From Caulobacter radicis (lineage in GTDB: Bacteria > Pseudomonadota > Alphaproteobacteria > Caulobacterales > Caulobacteraceae), in NCBI RefSeq assembly GCF_003094615.1, contig NZ_QDKO01000010.1, positions 1 through 64,000 on the forward strand: a DNA stretch of 64,000 nucleotides, written 5' to 3'. The notes under the pieces were generated by a model that saw nothing but the letters and a program-made list of their open reading frames with translations, did not search any database and was not told where the DNA came from. Made by a program: the position numbers and the translations under genes. Shown here one piece after another: positions 1-8,024 of this stretch. Each line of letters opens with the position of its first letter. Position 1 is the stretch's first letter.

Positions 1-110
1 GAGATCTTGCGCGGATCCTTGTCGATGCACGTCACCACGTGACCGAAGTCCGCAAAGCACGCCCCGGACACCAGGCCCACATAGCCCGTGCCAATCATCG
101 CTACGCGCAT
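1..110 (-). CDS. ugd: UDP-glucose 6-dehydrogenase, N-terminal fragment (cut by window edge)
   Basis: Only the first 36 or so codons are present; the gene continues beyond base 1. The N-terminus reads [19 protein letters not shown], the Rossmann dinucleotide-binding motif (GxGYVGL) typical of UDP-glucose/GDP-mannose dehydrogenases, followed by the acidic residue of the second strand in CIDKDPRKI. The enzyme oxidises UDP-glucose to UDP-glucuronate with two NAD+, supplying acidic sugar for surface polysaccharide. That fits the polysaccharide locus starting about 700 bases away on the other strand. The fragment does not exclude a related UDP-sugar or GDP-mannose dehydrogenase, but the motif is closest to Ugd. 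Confidence 0.85.
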   Translation of the reverse strand, partial: MRVAMIGTGYVGLVSGACFADFGHVVTCIDKDPRKI

Positions 111-290
111 GGATGTCCTCTTTCCACGGATGGGGCGGCCGGCGGATCCGAACCTTCCGCCCGCTAATCGGCCAATCGCGGGCGCGAGACAAGACTTCGG
201 GTGCATGCGCCTTGGGCGCCGGCGCGAAAATGCTGGGCGACATCACGCGCGCGACCGATTTCAAACAAACAGTCACGTGCAGGTTGTAGG

Positions 291-425
291 GTGGTCGCAG
301 CCTGGAGTGGAAGCTTGCTGTTCGCCGCCGCCGTCATCGCCGTCCTGGTCGGTCTTCTGATCTGGCCCAGCCTCGAACGACCCCTGCGGCGAGAATTTCG
401 ACGACTGACGCGCCGTCGTCGTTGA
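291..425 (+). CDS. possible 44-residue single-span membrane protein
   Basis: A GTG-initiated frame gives a short N-terminus, one strongly hydrophobic segment (LLFAAAVIAVLVGLLIW, residues about 9-25) and a highly basic tail ending in RRRR. That is a plausible inner-membrane miniprotein with positive-inside topology. The only upstream SD-like bases are a weak GTAGGG immediately before the start. It lies alone between ugd (divergent) and the polysaccharide locus. A chance frame in GC-rich DNA remains quite possible. Confidence 0.25.
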   Translation: MVAAWSGSLLFAAAVIAVLVGLLIWPSLERPLRREFRRLTRRRR

Positions 426-777
426 ATCCGCAAGCTGATCAAATGATCGCTCTAGTATAACCCACGGTTGAATAAACTTGTTTCACTGTCGAGCTTGCTA
501 ATGGTGAAGCTTGTCAGGTGATGAAGACGCCCGGTCATCGGCGCCTGAAATATTCGTGCGAGAGGATAGATCGTGCGCCAGGGAGGCGATCGCGGCCTAT
601 GTCATGCTCGTGTCGTAAGATTTGATCTGATCCCAAGCAGACGGTCACGAAACTGTGCCGCTTGTGTGCAAAGTCGCAAGTCTGAGCGCTTCGATTAACG
701 CTTATAATAGTTTTAGGGCTGGAATACCCGGGATCGGGGGCTTATAGGGTGCTCGAATTCTTAACAGGGGGTAAGCC
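426..777 (+). promoter_or_regulatory. relatively AT-rich upstream region of the polysaccharide locus
   Basis: This stretch has no convincing gene. It is noticeably richer in A/T than its surroundings. A perfect TATAAT lies at 703-708 without a good -35 partner 17 bases upstream. The ribosome-binding site AGGGGG at 766-771 serves the gene starting at 778. Several TTAA/ATTAA words occur, but none forms a full CtrA-type TTAA-N7-TTAA pair. Promoter assignment is inference. Confidence 0.35.
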
Positions 778-1344
778 ATGTCATCGCGTTTCGTAGGCGC
801 AGTCGTCGCGGGCCTGGCCCTCGCCGTCGCGCCCTTCGTGTCGACCGCCGCCGCCGTCCAGGGCGGCGCCACGCCGGCCTCGACCGCGCCGCCCAGCGCG
901 GCCTCGCTGCAGGCCGTGATCGCCGCCGCCGCCCGCTCGGCCGCCGCCGATCCCAGCTTCGCGGCCAAGACCCCGGACGCCAAGCTCGAGGCCGTCCAGG
1001 CCTCGGTCGCCGCGGCCCTGGCCGCCAGCGGCGCTTCGCCCGAGGTGATCGCCGCCGCCCTGATCCAGGCCGTGGCCTCCAACGTCATCAGCGCCGGCGT
1101 GGCCCTCAAGGTCGCCGCCGCCGTCGCGCCGGGCATGGCCGCCACCGTGGCCAACGCTCCCGCCGTCGTCGCCCAGCTGAAGGCCACCGGCCAAACCGCC
1201 ACGGTCACCTCCTCGACCGCCGGCGGCTCGGTCAGCGTCCTGGTCAGCCTGTCGGGCTCGACCGGCGGCGGTGGCGACGGCGCCGCGCCGCCGGCGGCCT
1301 ACGACCCGTGCGCGGGCGTGACCGCCGACTACTGCGGCACCTAA
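778..1344 (+). CDS. secreted alanine-rich protein of unknown function
   Basis: 188 residues. The N-terminus is a classical Sec signal peptide (MSSRF, then a hydrophobic core, then a STAAA-type cleavage region near residue 24-26). The mature part is extremely rich in Ala, Val and Ser with small-residue helices, then a Gly-rich linker (GSTGGGGDG) and a short tail with two cysteines (CAGVTADYC) that could form a disulfide. A strong SD (AGGGGG) sits 6 bases before the ATG. It directly precedes the outer-membrane barrel gene but is separated from it by an intrinsic terminator, so it may be expressed at a different level. I do not recognise the family; position suggests a periplasmic accessory of the polysaccharide locus. 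Confidence 0.75.
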   Translation: MSSRFVGAVVAGLALAVAPFVSTAAAVQGGATPASTAPPSAASLQAVIAAAARSAAADPSFAAKTPDAKLEAVQASVAAALAASGASPEVIAAALIQAVASNVISAGVALKVAAAVAPGMAATVANAPAVVAQLKATGQTATVTSSTAGGSVSVLVSLSGSTGGGGDGAAPPAAYDPCAGVTADYCGT

Positions 1345-1371
1345 GACTCTACTACGCGTTAGACCTGCGCC

Positions 1372-1399
1372 GGGATGTCCGGCGCCGGATCCCTTTTTT
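1372..1399 (+). terminator. intrinsic terminator after the Ala-rich secreted protein gene
   Basis: Stem GGGA + TCCG, loop GCGC, then CGGA + TCCC (two-base TG bulge on the left arm), followed by six T at 1394-1399. It lies between the secreted protein gene and the barrel gene that follows on the same strand, so it would end or attenuate transcription there. Confidence 0.7.
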
Positions 1400-1451
1400 G
1401 TTTGTGTCGGGTTTCCGAGGGCGATCGAAGTCGCCGAACTGGGGATAGACC

Positions 1452-2726
1452 ATGAAGATACTCGCCTCGGCCGCGATCGCGGCTGTTCTCGTCGCGGCTG
1501 CGCCGCAGATCGCCTTTGCACAGAGCGACGCGTCCAGCTTCAAGCGCGACAAGCACACCAGCGTGCGTCAGCGGCCGCGCCCCGACTATGAAGCGGCCGG
1601 CGTGCGCCTGGGCGCCTTCATCGCCTATCCGCGCCTGACGGTGGACGTCGAGCGCGACGACAACATCTACGCCGTCGCCGCCGACGAGACCTCCGACACC
1701 ATCTGGCGCGTGAAGCCGGAAATCGCCCTGCGCTCGGACTGGTCGCGCCACTCGCTCAGCGCCTTCGCCTCGAGCTCGATCAACCGCTATTCGGACAAGG
1801 GCACGGAAGACAACGAGGAATACACCCTCGGTCTCAACGGCAAGCTCGACGTCGTCCGCGGCGCGTTCATCTCCGGCGGCCTGCAGTACCAGAAGCTGAC
1901 CGAGCCGCGCTCGGCCCCGACCGCGCCGACCGCCGCCCTGGCGCCGATCCAGTACGAACTGGTCACCGCCGCCCTGACCGGCGTGAAGGAATTCAACCGC
2001 CTGCGCCTGACCGGCGACCTCAGCAGCAAGTCCTACGACTACGAGGACGGCCGCAACATCGCCGGCGAGCTCGACCAGGACTTCCGCGACCGCGACCAGT
2101 ACCGCTACGGCGTCAAGGCCGACTACGCCGTCAGCCCCGACACCGCCTTCTACGTCTCGGTGACCGGCGACTCGCGCCGCTACGACAACGACTCGGCCCG
2201 CGACTCCGACGGCTACATCCTGTCGGCGGGCGTCGACTTCGAACTGGCCCAGGCCGTGCGCGGCCAGGTCGACGCCGGCTACATGAAGCAGACCTACGAC
2301 AACTTCGTCGTCAACGGCCGCCAGGTCAGCGACATCACCGGCTTCAGCACCAAGACCAAGGTCGAGTGGTTCCCCACCGAGCTGACCACGGTGACCTTCA
2401 ACGCCACCCGCAACATCGACGAATCCGTCGTGGCCGGCTCGCAGGGCTTCGTGGCGACCACCGGTTCGGTGGCCGTCGACCACGAGCTTCTGCGTAATGT
2501 CCTGCTGTCGGGTCAAGCCAACCTGGGCAATGACAAGTACAAGGGCATCGATCGCGAAGACAAGCGCACCGGAGCCAAGGCTTCGGTCTCATATCTGATG
2601 AACCGTCGCGTCGGCGTCTTCCTGACCTACACCTATCTCAAGCAGAAGTCCGAGGGCATTCCGAGCGATCGTGGCCGCAGCTTCACCGACAATAAGCTGG
2701 CCGCTTCGCTCGCCCTGCAATTCTAG
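1452..2726 (+). CDS. outer-membrane beta-barrel protein (BBP2-type) of the polysaccharide locus
   Basis: 424 residues with a Sec signal peptide (cleavage near AFA-Q, residue 23). The body is composed of alternating hydrophobic/polar strands with periodic Tyr/Asp/Arg turns (for example RDRDQYRYGVKADYAVS), and it ends with a C-terminal phenylalanine (LAASLALQF), the usual signal for Bam-dependent insertion. It resembles the putative beta-barrel porin-2 family often found in alphaproteobacterial exopolysaccharide clusters. SD GGGGAT lies 5 bases before the ATG. The gene is followed after about 60 bases by the Wzc-type gene on the same strand. Likely role (inference): an outer-membrane component of polymer secretion or anchoring, working with the Wza-type protein at 10 kb. 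Confidence 0.75.
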   Translation: MKILASAAIAAVLVAAAPQIAFAQSDASSFKRDKHTSVRQRPRPDYEAAGVRLGAFIAYPRLTVDVERDDNIYAVAADETSDTIWRVKPEIALRSDWSRHSLSAFASSSINRYSDKGTEDNEEYTLGLNGKLDVVRGAFISGGLQYQKLTEPRSAPTAPTAALAPIQYELVTAALTGVKEFNRLRLTGDLSSKSYDYEDGRNIAGELDQDFRDRDQYRYGVKADYAVSPDTAFYVSVTGDSRRYDNDSARDSDGYILSAGVDFELAQAVRGQVDAGYMKQTYDNFVVNGRQVSDITGFSTKTKVEWFPTELTTVTFNATRNIDESVVAGSQGFVATTGSVAVDHELLRNVLLSGQANLGNDKYKGIDREDKRTGAKASVSYLMNRRVGVFLTYTYLKQKSEGIPSDRGRSFTDNKLAASLALQF

Positions 2727-2741
2727 TCCAAAAAAGGTCGC

Positions 2742-2763
2742 GACCCTCCTCTAGCGGAGGGTC
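2742..2763. other. perfect 8-bp stem-loop between barrel and Wzc-type genes
   Basis: GACCCTCC, loop TCTAGC, GGAGGGTC. No T-run follows, so it is not a classical terminator. It lies in the presumed transcript between two genes and could be an mRNA-processing or stability element that sets different amounts of barrel and kinase. It ends 23 bases before the ATG at 2787. Confidence 0.45.
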
Positions 2764-2786
2764 ATCGACCACTGAGAGTGCGCATC

Positions 2787-5009
2787 ATGGACGGCTCGAC
2801 CTTCGAGACCCCGATCGCTGCGGCGTCCGACGCCGCGGCGCCCGCGTTTGACCTCAACGTCATCATCGCGATCTTCCGGCGGCGGCTGCGGCTGTTCGCG
2901 GCGGTGGCCCTGGCGATCTTCGTGGCCGTGGTGCTGTTCACCTTGCAGGAGACGCCGCGCTACTCGACCTCGGCCCAGGTCATGATCGACGTGCGCCAGG
3001 AGCAGGTGACGCCGGACATGAACGCCGTGCTGTCGGGCCTGCCCGCCGACAGCGCCGTGGTCGACACCGAGGTCGAGGTGTTGCGCTCGCGGTCGCTGGC
3101 CGGTCGCGTGGTCGACCAGCTCAAGCTCGACCAGGATCCGTACTACAATCCCAGCCTGGCCGGCGCGAAGGGCGTCAAGGCCTGGTTCCCCTTCCTGAAG
3201 AAGACGGTGGCCCCCGCCGCCGCCAACGACCCGGTCGTCGCCCAGCGCCTGCGCGAGCGCATCGTCGACCGCGTGCTCAGCGGCCTCAGCGTCCGCCGCG
3301 CGGGCGTCACCTACCTGATCACCGTGCAGTATACGCACGAGGACCCGGCCCAGGCAGCCCGCCTGGCCAACGCCTTCGCCGACCTCTACCTGACCGAACA
3401 GCTGGAGGCCAAGTTCGAGGCCACCAAGCAGGCCAACAGCTGGCTCGACACCCGCGTCGCCGACCTGCGCGGCCAGCTGCAGCAGGCCGAGGCCGACGTC
3501 CAGCAGTACAAGATCGCCAACAACCTGCTCAGCGCCCAGGGCGCGACCCTGACCGAGCAGGAGATCTCGGGCCTGAACCAGCAGCTGGCCACCGCCCGCG
3601 CCGAGCAGGCCGAGACCGACGCCCGCCTCAACATCGCCCGCAACCAGCTGGCCCGCGGCAGCAACGGCGAGGACCTGGGCGAGACCATGAGTTCGCCGGT
3701 CATCCAGCAACTGCGCAAGCAGCGCGCCGAAAAGAGCGCCCAGGTCAACTCGATGGCCGAGCGCTACGACGAGCGCTGGCCTGACCTGATCAAGGCCCGC
3801 CGCGAGCTGTCGGACATCGACGCCCAGATCCAGGCCGAGATCAAGCGCATCATCTCCAACCTCGAGGCCCAGGCCCAGATCTCGCGCCAGCGCACCGGTT
3901 CGGTCGCCGGCAGCGTCGGCACGGCCCGCGGGACCCTGGCCGGCAACAACCGCGCCGGCATCCGCCTGGCCGAGCTGGAGCGCAAGGCCGAGTCCGTCCG
4001 CACCCTCTATGAATCGCTGCTGGGCCGCTTCAAGCAGACCACGGCCCAGCAAGGCATCGAGCAGCCCGACGCCCGTGTCCTGTCGCGGGCCACGATCCCG
4101 AGCAAGCCCAGCGAGCCCAAGCCCTCGATCAACCTGATCCTGGGCCTGGTGGCCGCGCTCGGGGCCGGCGGCGCCGCCGTGGTGCTGGCCGAGATCCTGA
4201 TGGCGGGCCTGTTCACCGAGGACGAGGTCGAGCGTCGCCTGGGCGTGCCCTATCTGGGCTCGGTGCCGCTGCTCAGCTCCACCCTGGACGACGCCCGCGC
4301 CGCTCGCGGCCTGGCCCCGCCCGACTACCTGCTGAACAAGCCGCTCTCCAGCTTCGCCGAGAGCCTGCGCAAGCTTAGGGCGGCGATCCTGTTCTCCAAG
4401 GTCGGCGAGACGGTGAAGGTGATCGCCGTCACCTCGTCGCTGCCGGGCGAGGGCAAGACCACCACGACCTTCTCGCTGGGCCGCACCCTGGCCGCCTCGG
4501 GCGCCAATGTCGTGGTCGTCGACTGCGACCTGCGCCAGGGCGCGATCAACCGCTTCCTGCCCACCGCGCCCACCGTGGGCCTGATCGAGGTGCTGAACGG
4601 CGCGGCCACGCTGGACGAGGCGCTGTACGCCGACGAAAGCGGGGCCCGGGTCCTGCCGCTGACCAAGTCGGCCTACACGCCGCGCGACGTCTTCGGCTCG
4701 GCCGCCTTCCAGCGCCTGCTGGCCGAGCTGCGCCAGCGCTTCGACGTGGTGCTGCTCGACACCGCCCCGCTGCTGGCCATCGCCGACACCCGCATCCTGG
4801 CGCCGCACGCCGACGCCGTCGTCATGCTGGCCCGCTGGAAGCGCACTCCGGTCAAGGCCATCACCTCGGCGCTGTCGCTGTTGCAGGGCCGTGGCGTGTT
4901 CCTGGCCGGCGTGGCCCTGACCCAGATGGATCTCAAGGCCCAGTCCCGCTACGGCTACGGCGACGCCGGCTACTACTACAAGAGCTACCGAAAGTATTAT
5001 GCGGACTGA
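2787..5009 (+). CDS. wzc: Wzc-type polysaccharide co-polymerase with BY-kinase domain
   Basis: 740 residues from the ATG at 2787; an in-frame GTG lies 9 bases upstream, but GAGAG at 2774-2778 is better spaced for the ATG. Order: N-terminal Wzz domain with a first membrane span (residues about 30-55), long periplasmic coiled-coil/GNVR region, second span (LILGLVAALGAGGAAVVLA, around 450), then a cytoplasmic BY-kinase with Walker A GEGKT (Lys557), Walker A' VVVVDCDLR, Walker B VVLLDTAP, and a C-terminal tyrosine cluster with eight Tyr in the last 20 residues. Such proteins regulate chain length and export through tyrosine autophosphorylation. The stop codon overlaps the start of the polymerase gene by 11 bases, implying one operon. 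No low-molecular-weight tyrosine phosphatase (Wzb) is visible in the window; see the phosphatase at 9153. Confidence 0.92.
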   Translation: MDGSTFETPIAAASDAAAPAFDLNVIIAIFRRRLRLFAAVALAIFVAVVLFTLQETPRYSTSAQVMIDVRQEQVTPDMNAVLSGLPADSAVVDTEVEVLRSRSLAGRVVDQLKLDQDPYYNPSLAGAKGVKAWFPFLKKTVAPAAANDPVVAQRLRERIVDRVLSGLSVRRAGVTYLITVQYTHEDPAQAARLANAFADLYLTEQLEAKFEATKQANSWLDTRVADLRGQLQQAEADVQQYKIANNLLSAQGATLTEQEISGLNQQLATARAEQAETDARLNIARNQLARGSNGEDLGETMSSPVIQQLRKQRAEKSAQVNSMAERYDERWPDLIKARRELSDIDAQIQAEIKRIISNLEAQAQISRQRTGSVAGSVGTARGTLAGNNRAGIRLAELERKAESVRTLYESLLGRFKQTTAQQGIEQPDARVLSRATIPSKPSEPKPSINLILGLVAALGAGGAAVVLAEILMAGLFTEDEVERRLGVPYLGSVPLLSSTLDDARAARGLAPPDYLLNKPLSSFAESLRKLRAAILFSKVGETVKVIAVTSSLPGEGKTTTTFSLGRTLAASGANVVVVDCDLRQGAINRFLPTAPTVGLIEVLNGAATLDEALYADESGARVLPLTKSAYTPRDVFGSAAFQRLLAELRQRFDVVLLDTAPLLAIADTRILAPHADAVVMLARWKRTPVKAITSALSLLQGRGVFLAGVALTQMDLKAQSRYGYGDAGYYYKSYRKYYAD

Positions 5010-6903
5010 CGGGCGTCGGACCCGGCGGCTCGCGGGGTCCGAAACCGCCGCCTGCGCGGGCCTGACGGCGCTGGTCTACGGCGCCGTCCTGGCCTTCGGC
5101 GCCAGCGACACGGCCGTGGCGGCCGTGTTCGCCGGGCTCTACGCCCTGTCCCTCGTCATCCTGCTGGCCGCCTGCGGCTGGGCCCGCCGCGACCTCGCGC
5201 GGCTGGGCGGCTGGACGGTTCCGGCCGTGCTGGCCGGCCTGCTTCTGGCCGCCGTCCTGGTTCCGCTGACGCCGTGGAGCCCCGACGGCCCGCATCCGGT
5301 CTGGACCTTCCTGCCCGACGGCCCGGCCGCCTCGACCCTCGACCGCTCGGCGGTGCTGCTCAACGTCCTGAACCTGCTGGGGCTCTTCTGCCTCTATGTC
5401 GCCGCCCGGGTGGTCGCCGCCTCGCAGACGCGCGGCCGCCGGTTGCTGGCCTTCATGCTGTGGGGGCTGGGGATCTACGCCGCCGGCGCGCTCGTCCATC
5501 ATGTCGGCCTGCGCGGCGAGGGCCGCATGGCCGCCACCCTGCTGGGGCCCAACAGCGCCGCCACCGTGTTCGCCGCCGGCGTGGTGATGGCCGCCGCCGC
5601 CCTGGCCCAGCGCCTGCGCCGGGGCGGCTCGGCCGCGCTGAAGAAGGGCGATCCGCGCGCCGTCGCCCTGGCCGGGCTGGTGGCCCTGCTGGTCGTCTGC
5701 CTGCTGATGACCGCCTCGCGCGGCGGGCTGATCGCGGGCGCGATCGGGGCCGCGATGTTCACGGTCTGGCAGGTCTTCGCCGGCCGCCGGATGACGCGCG
5801 GCGGCGTCCTTTTCATCGGCGGCGCGGCCGTATTGCTGGCGGTCGCCCTGGGCCTCAACGGCGCGGGCCTGGTGGTCGAGCGCTTCGACCTGGCCCAGCA
5901 GGATCTCGACATCCGTCGACAGATCATCGTGCCGCACTGGCGGGCCTTCCTGTCCTCGCCGTGGTTCGGCTACGGCCTGGGCGCGTTTCCCTCGGTCAAC
6001 CAGATGCTGATGACCGAGGCGGCCCTGCGCGAGCTGCACAACGTGCGCGCCGTGCACAATCTCTATGTCCAGTGGCTGGAAGAGGCCGGCGTCGTCGGAG
6101 CCGCGCTGATGGCCGCCCTGCTGGGCGAGCGCCTGGCCCCGGTGGTCCGCGCCGCGTTCGGTTCCGGCGGCGTCGGGATCTGGGCCCGGGGCGCGGTATG
6201 CGCGGCGGCGGTGTTCCTGATCCACGGCCTGTCGGACTTCGCCCTGCAGGTGCCGGCTATCCAGGCCCTCGTCACCCTGGGCCTGGGCGCGCTGGGCGGC
6301 CTGGTTTCGCTGCGGGGCGAGACGCGCGGCGCCAGGCCCGATCGCGCGCCCGCCCGGCTGGCCGTGGCCGGCGGCGGCGCCTGCGCGCTCGTCGCCGTGC
6401 TGATGGCCGCGCCGCTGCTGGCGGCCAAGGTCGGGGGCGACCTGTCGGCCTGGCCCACCGCGCCGGCCGACGCCCTGGCGGTGAGCATCGAGCGCGGCCT
6501 GGCGCGCAAGGATCTTTCGAAGACGGAGTTGGCGCGCCTGGACGGTCTCAGCCGCCGAGAGTTGGCGTCACGTCCAGGATCCGGATCGGCCTGGCTGCGC
6601 CTGGCGGCGGTCGACGCCGCGGCGGGTCTCGACGGGCCCTCGGCCCTGGCGCTGGAGCGCTCGTTCACGGTGGCGCCGCTGCAGACCAGCCTGTTCAGCG
6701 CCCGCACGCGGTTCGCCTACGAGCGCTGGGACCGGCTGACGCCGGCGGCGCGGGCGCAGACGATCGAGCAGCTCAGCGCCGAATGGCGCCGCGCGAACTG
6801 GAAGCGCAAGGAAATGGTGCGACTGGCCAACGACATCCGCAACCCGGCGGGCCGGGTGGGGCTGGCGCTGCAACTGACCGTGCTGCGGCTGCGGCAGCCC
6901 TGA
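4999..6903 (+). CDS. Wzy-type O-antigen/capsule polymerase-ligase
   Basis: 634 residues, with about ten or more hydrophobic spans in the first 475 residues and a large loop containing the O-antigen ligase-like region (SSPWFGYGLGAFPSVNQ and VHNLYVQWLEEAGVVG, around residues 320-365), as in the Wzy_C family. The last 160 residues are soluble and helical with a TPR-like feel. It joins undecaprenyl-linked repeat units in the periplasm. Its ATG overlaps the end of the Wzc-type gene, which indicates translational coupling. Whether it is a polymerase or a ligase cannot be decided from sequence alone; the Wzc neighbour favours polymerase. Confidence 0.85.
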   Translation: MRTDGRRTRRLAGSETAACAGLTALVYGAVLAFGASDTAVAAVFAGLYALSLVILLAACGWARRDLARLGGWTVPAVLAGLLLAAVLVPLTPWSPDGPHPVWTFLPDGPAASTLDRSAVLLNVLNLLGLFCLYVAARVVAASQTRGRRLLAFMLWGLGIYAAGALVHHVGLRGEGRMAATLLGPNSAATVFAAGVVMAAAALAQRLRRGGSAALKKGDPRAVALAGLVALLVVCLLMTASRGGLIAGAIGAAMFTVWQVFAGRRMTRGGVLFIGGAAVLLAVALGLNGAGLVVERFDLAQQDLDIRRQIIVPHWRAFLSSPWFGYGLGAFPSVNQMLMTEAALRELHNVRAVHNLYVQWLEEAGVVGAALMAALLGERLAPVVRAAFGSGGVGIWARGAVCAAAVFLIHGLSDFALQVPAIQALVTLGLGALGGLVSLRGETRGARPDRAPARLAVAGGGACALVAVLMAAPLLAAKVGGDLSAWPTAPADALAVSIERGLARKDLSKTELARLDGLSRRELASRPGSGSAWLRLAAVDAAAGLDGPSALALERSFTVAPLQTSLFSARTRFAYERWDRLTPAARAQTIEQLSAEWRRANWKRKEMVRLANDIRNPAGRVGLALQLTVLRLRQP

Positions 6904-6916
6904 TCGTGCCGGCCGA

Positions 6917-7069
6917 TCAGATGAGGGCGCGGAAAAGTTCCAGGGCGGCGACCCACAGGCCGGCCGAAACCAGGGCGGCCAGGCCCAGGCCGACGGCGCG
7001 CGGCAGGCGGCGCGTGGCGGCCGGAACGGCGTCGGCGACGTTGCTCATCGAGAGGTCGGCGTGCGGCAT
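6917..7069 (-). CDS. possible 50-residue single-span membrane protein
   Basis: A minus-strand frame of 50 codons starts MPHADLSMSN, carries a basic patch (RRLPR), then a hydrophobic segment (AVGLGLAALVSAGLWVAAL, residues about 25-43) and ends ELFRALI. GAAGGGG lies 11 bases upstream of the ATG. It is convergent with the polymerase gene and divergent from the sugar transferase gene. The positive-inside layout and SD-like bases favour a real gene, but conservation is not testable here. Confidence 0.45.
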   Translation of the reverse strand: MPHADLSMSNVADAVPAATRRLPRAVGLGLAALVSAGLWVAALELFRALI

Positions 7070-7293
7070 GAAACTCAAGGCCCCTTCAGCGCAGCTTCGT
7101 CATCTGCGCGAATATAAGCTTAGCTTTTCACCCCTAAGCCCTAGTGAAGGAACAGGGTTTACGCAAAATGACTGTATTTTATGGTTAAGTATCAGTTTCC
7201 GCGCGACGTCGTCGGAGAGTTGCATTAGGTAGTTAGAGACGAAGTGGGGTGGCTTCGTTCCTTTTTGTGTGTCGTGGGATAGGGGGTTACGCT
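7070..7293 (+). promoter_or_regulatory. AT-rich upstream region of the sugar transferase gene
   Basis: About 220 bases with much lower GC than the flanks, including GCTTAGCTTTTCACC and TTATGGTTAAGTATCAG. It holds no gene and probably the promoter of the sugar transferase gene plus that of the small minus-strand frame at 6917-7069. The TTAA at 7173-7176 has no matching second half-site at CtrA spacing. The SD AGGGGG at 7281-7286 decides the GTG start at 7294. Confidence 0.4.
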
Positions 7294-7947
7294 GTGAGCG
7301 GAAGCTCGAACACCGAAACCATGAACGCCGTCGCGGGCGAGATTCTTGCTCGTGTCGCCGTGGATCCCGGCAAGCGCTTCATCGATGTCGTCGTTGCTGC
7401 CCTTGCCTTGGTCTTCTTCGCGCCCGTGCTTCTGCTCGCGGCGCTCTGGATCAAATTGGAGTCGCCCGGACCGGTGCTGTTCCGCCAGACGCGGGGCGGC
7501 CTGAACGGTCGAACCTTCACCATCTACAAGCTGCGCTCGATGCGATGCGAGGAGAACGGCGACAAGGTCACCCAGGCCCGTCGCGACGACGATCGCATCA
7601 CCAAGTCGGGCAAGCTGTTGCGCACCACCAGCATCGACGAGCTGCCCCAGCTGCTCAACGTGCTGAAGGGCGACATGTCGCTGGTGGGCCCGCGCCCGCA
7701 CGCCATGGCGCACGACGCCTATTACGGCGCGCTGATCTCGACCTACAACATGCGCTTCCAGGCCAAGCCCGGCCTTACGGGCCTGGCCCAGATCCGCGGC
7801 CTGCGCGGCGGCACGACCGACGTCGAGGACATGGCGGCCCGCATCAAGGCCGACATCGCCTATATCGACGGCTGGTCGCTGATGAGCGACATCCGCATCC
7901 TGTTGCTGACGGTGCCGCACCTGCTGATGGCGGAAAACGCTTACTAA
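7294..7947 (+). CDS. pssY: PssY-type polyprenyl-phosphate sugar-1-phosphate transferase
   Basis: 217 residues from a GTG start (7 bases after AGGGGG); an upstream in-frame start at 7249 lacks an SD. The protein has one N-terminal hydrophobic hairpin (IDVVVAALALVFFAPVLLLAALW) followed by the bacterial sugar transferase core with KLRSM, the RTTSIDELPQLLNVLKGDMSLVG signature and PGLTGLAQI. These enzymes start repeat-unit assembly by moving a hexose-1-phosphate onto undecaprenyl phosphate at the inner membrane. The short form without a multi-span N-terminus is the kind represented in C. crescentus by HfsE/PssY/PssZ. I chose pssY because of its place in this locus beside hvyA; the paralog assignment is inference. 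Confidence 0.85.
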   Translation: MSGSSNTETMNAVAGEILARVAVDPGKRFIDVVVAALALVFFAPVLLLAALWIKLESPGPVLFRQTRGGLNGRTFTIYKLRSMRCEENGDKVTQARRDDDRITKSGKLLRTTSIDELPQLLNVLKGDMSLVGPRPHAMAHDAYYGALISTYNMRFQAKPGLTGLAQIRGLRGGTTDVEDMAARIKADIAYIDGWSLMSDIRILLLTVPHLLMAENAY

Positions 7948-7972
7948 GCAGGCAATACTGTCTGAATACGGA

Positions 7973-8007
7973 AAAGGCCTCGCTTCTGTTCGAAGCGAGG
8001 CCTTTTT
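7973..8007. terminator. bidirectional intrinsic terminator between the sugar transferase and hvyA genes
   Basis: A perfect 12-bp stem (AGGCCTCGCTTC, loop TGTTC, GAAGCGAGGCCT) has an A-run on its left and a T-run on its right. It therefore terminates both the plus-strand sugar transferase gene and the convergent minus-strand hvyA-like gene. Confidence 0.92.
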
Positions 8008-8024
8008 ACTTCCAGGGCGCGTGG

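Noticed and set aside
703..708. Strong sigma-70 promoter at TATAAT
   Set aside because: The -10 word is perfect, but no acceptable -35 box lies 16-18 bases upstream, so it is only noted within the upstream region.
1359..2516. 385-codon open frame antisense to the barrel gene
   Set aside because: Product is low-complexity Gly/Val/Arg/His sequence with no SD or motif; it is the mirror of a GC-rich coding frame.
7173..7187. CtrA site upstream of the sugar transferase gene
   Set aside because: TTAA is present, but the second half-site has at least two mismatches.
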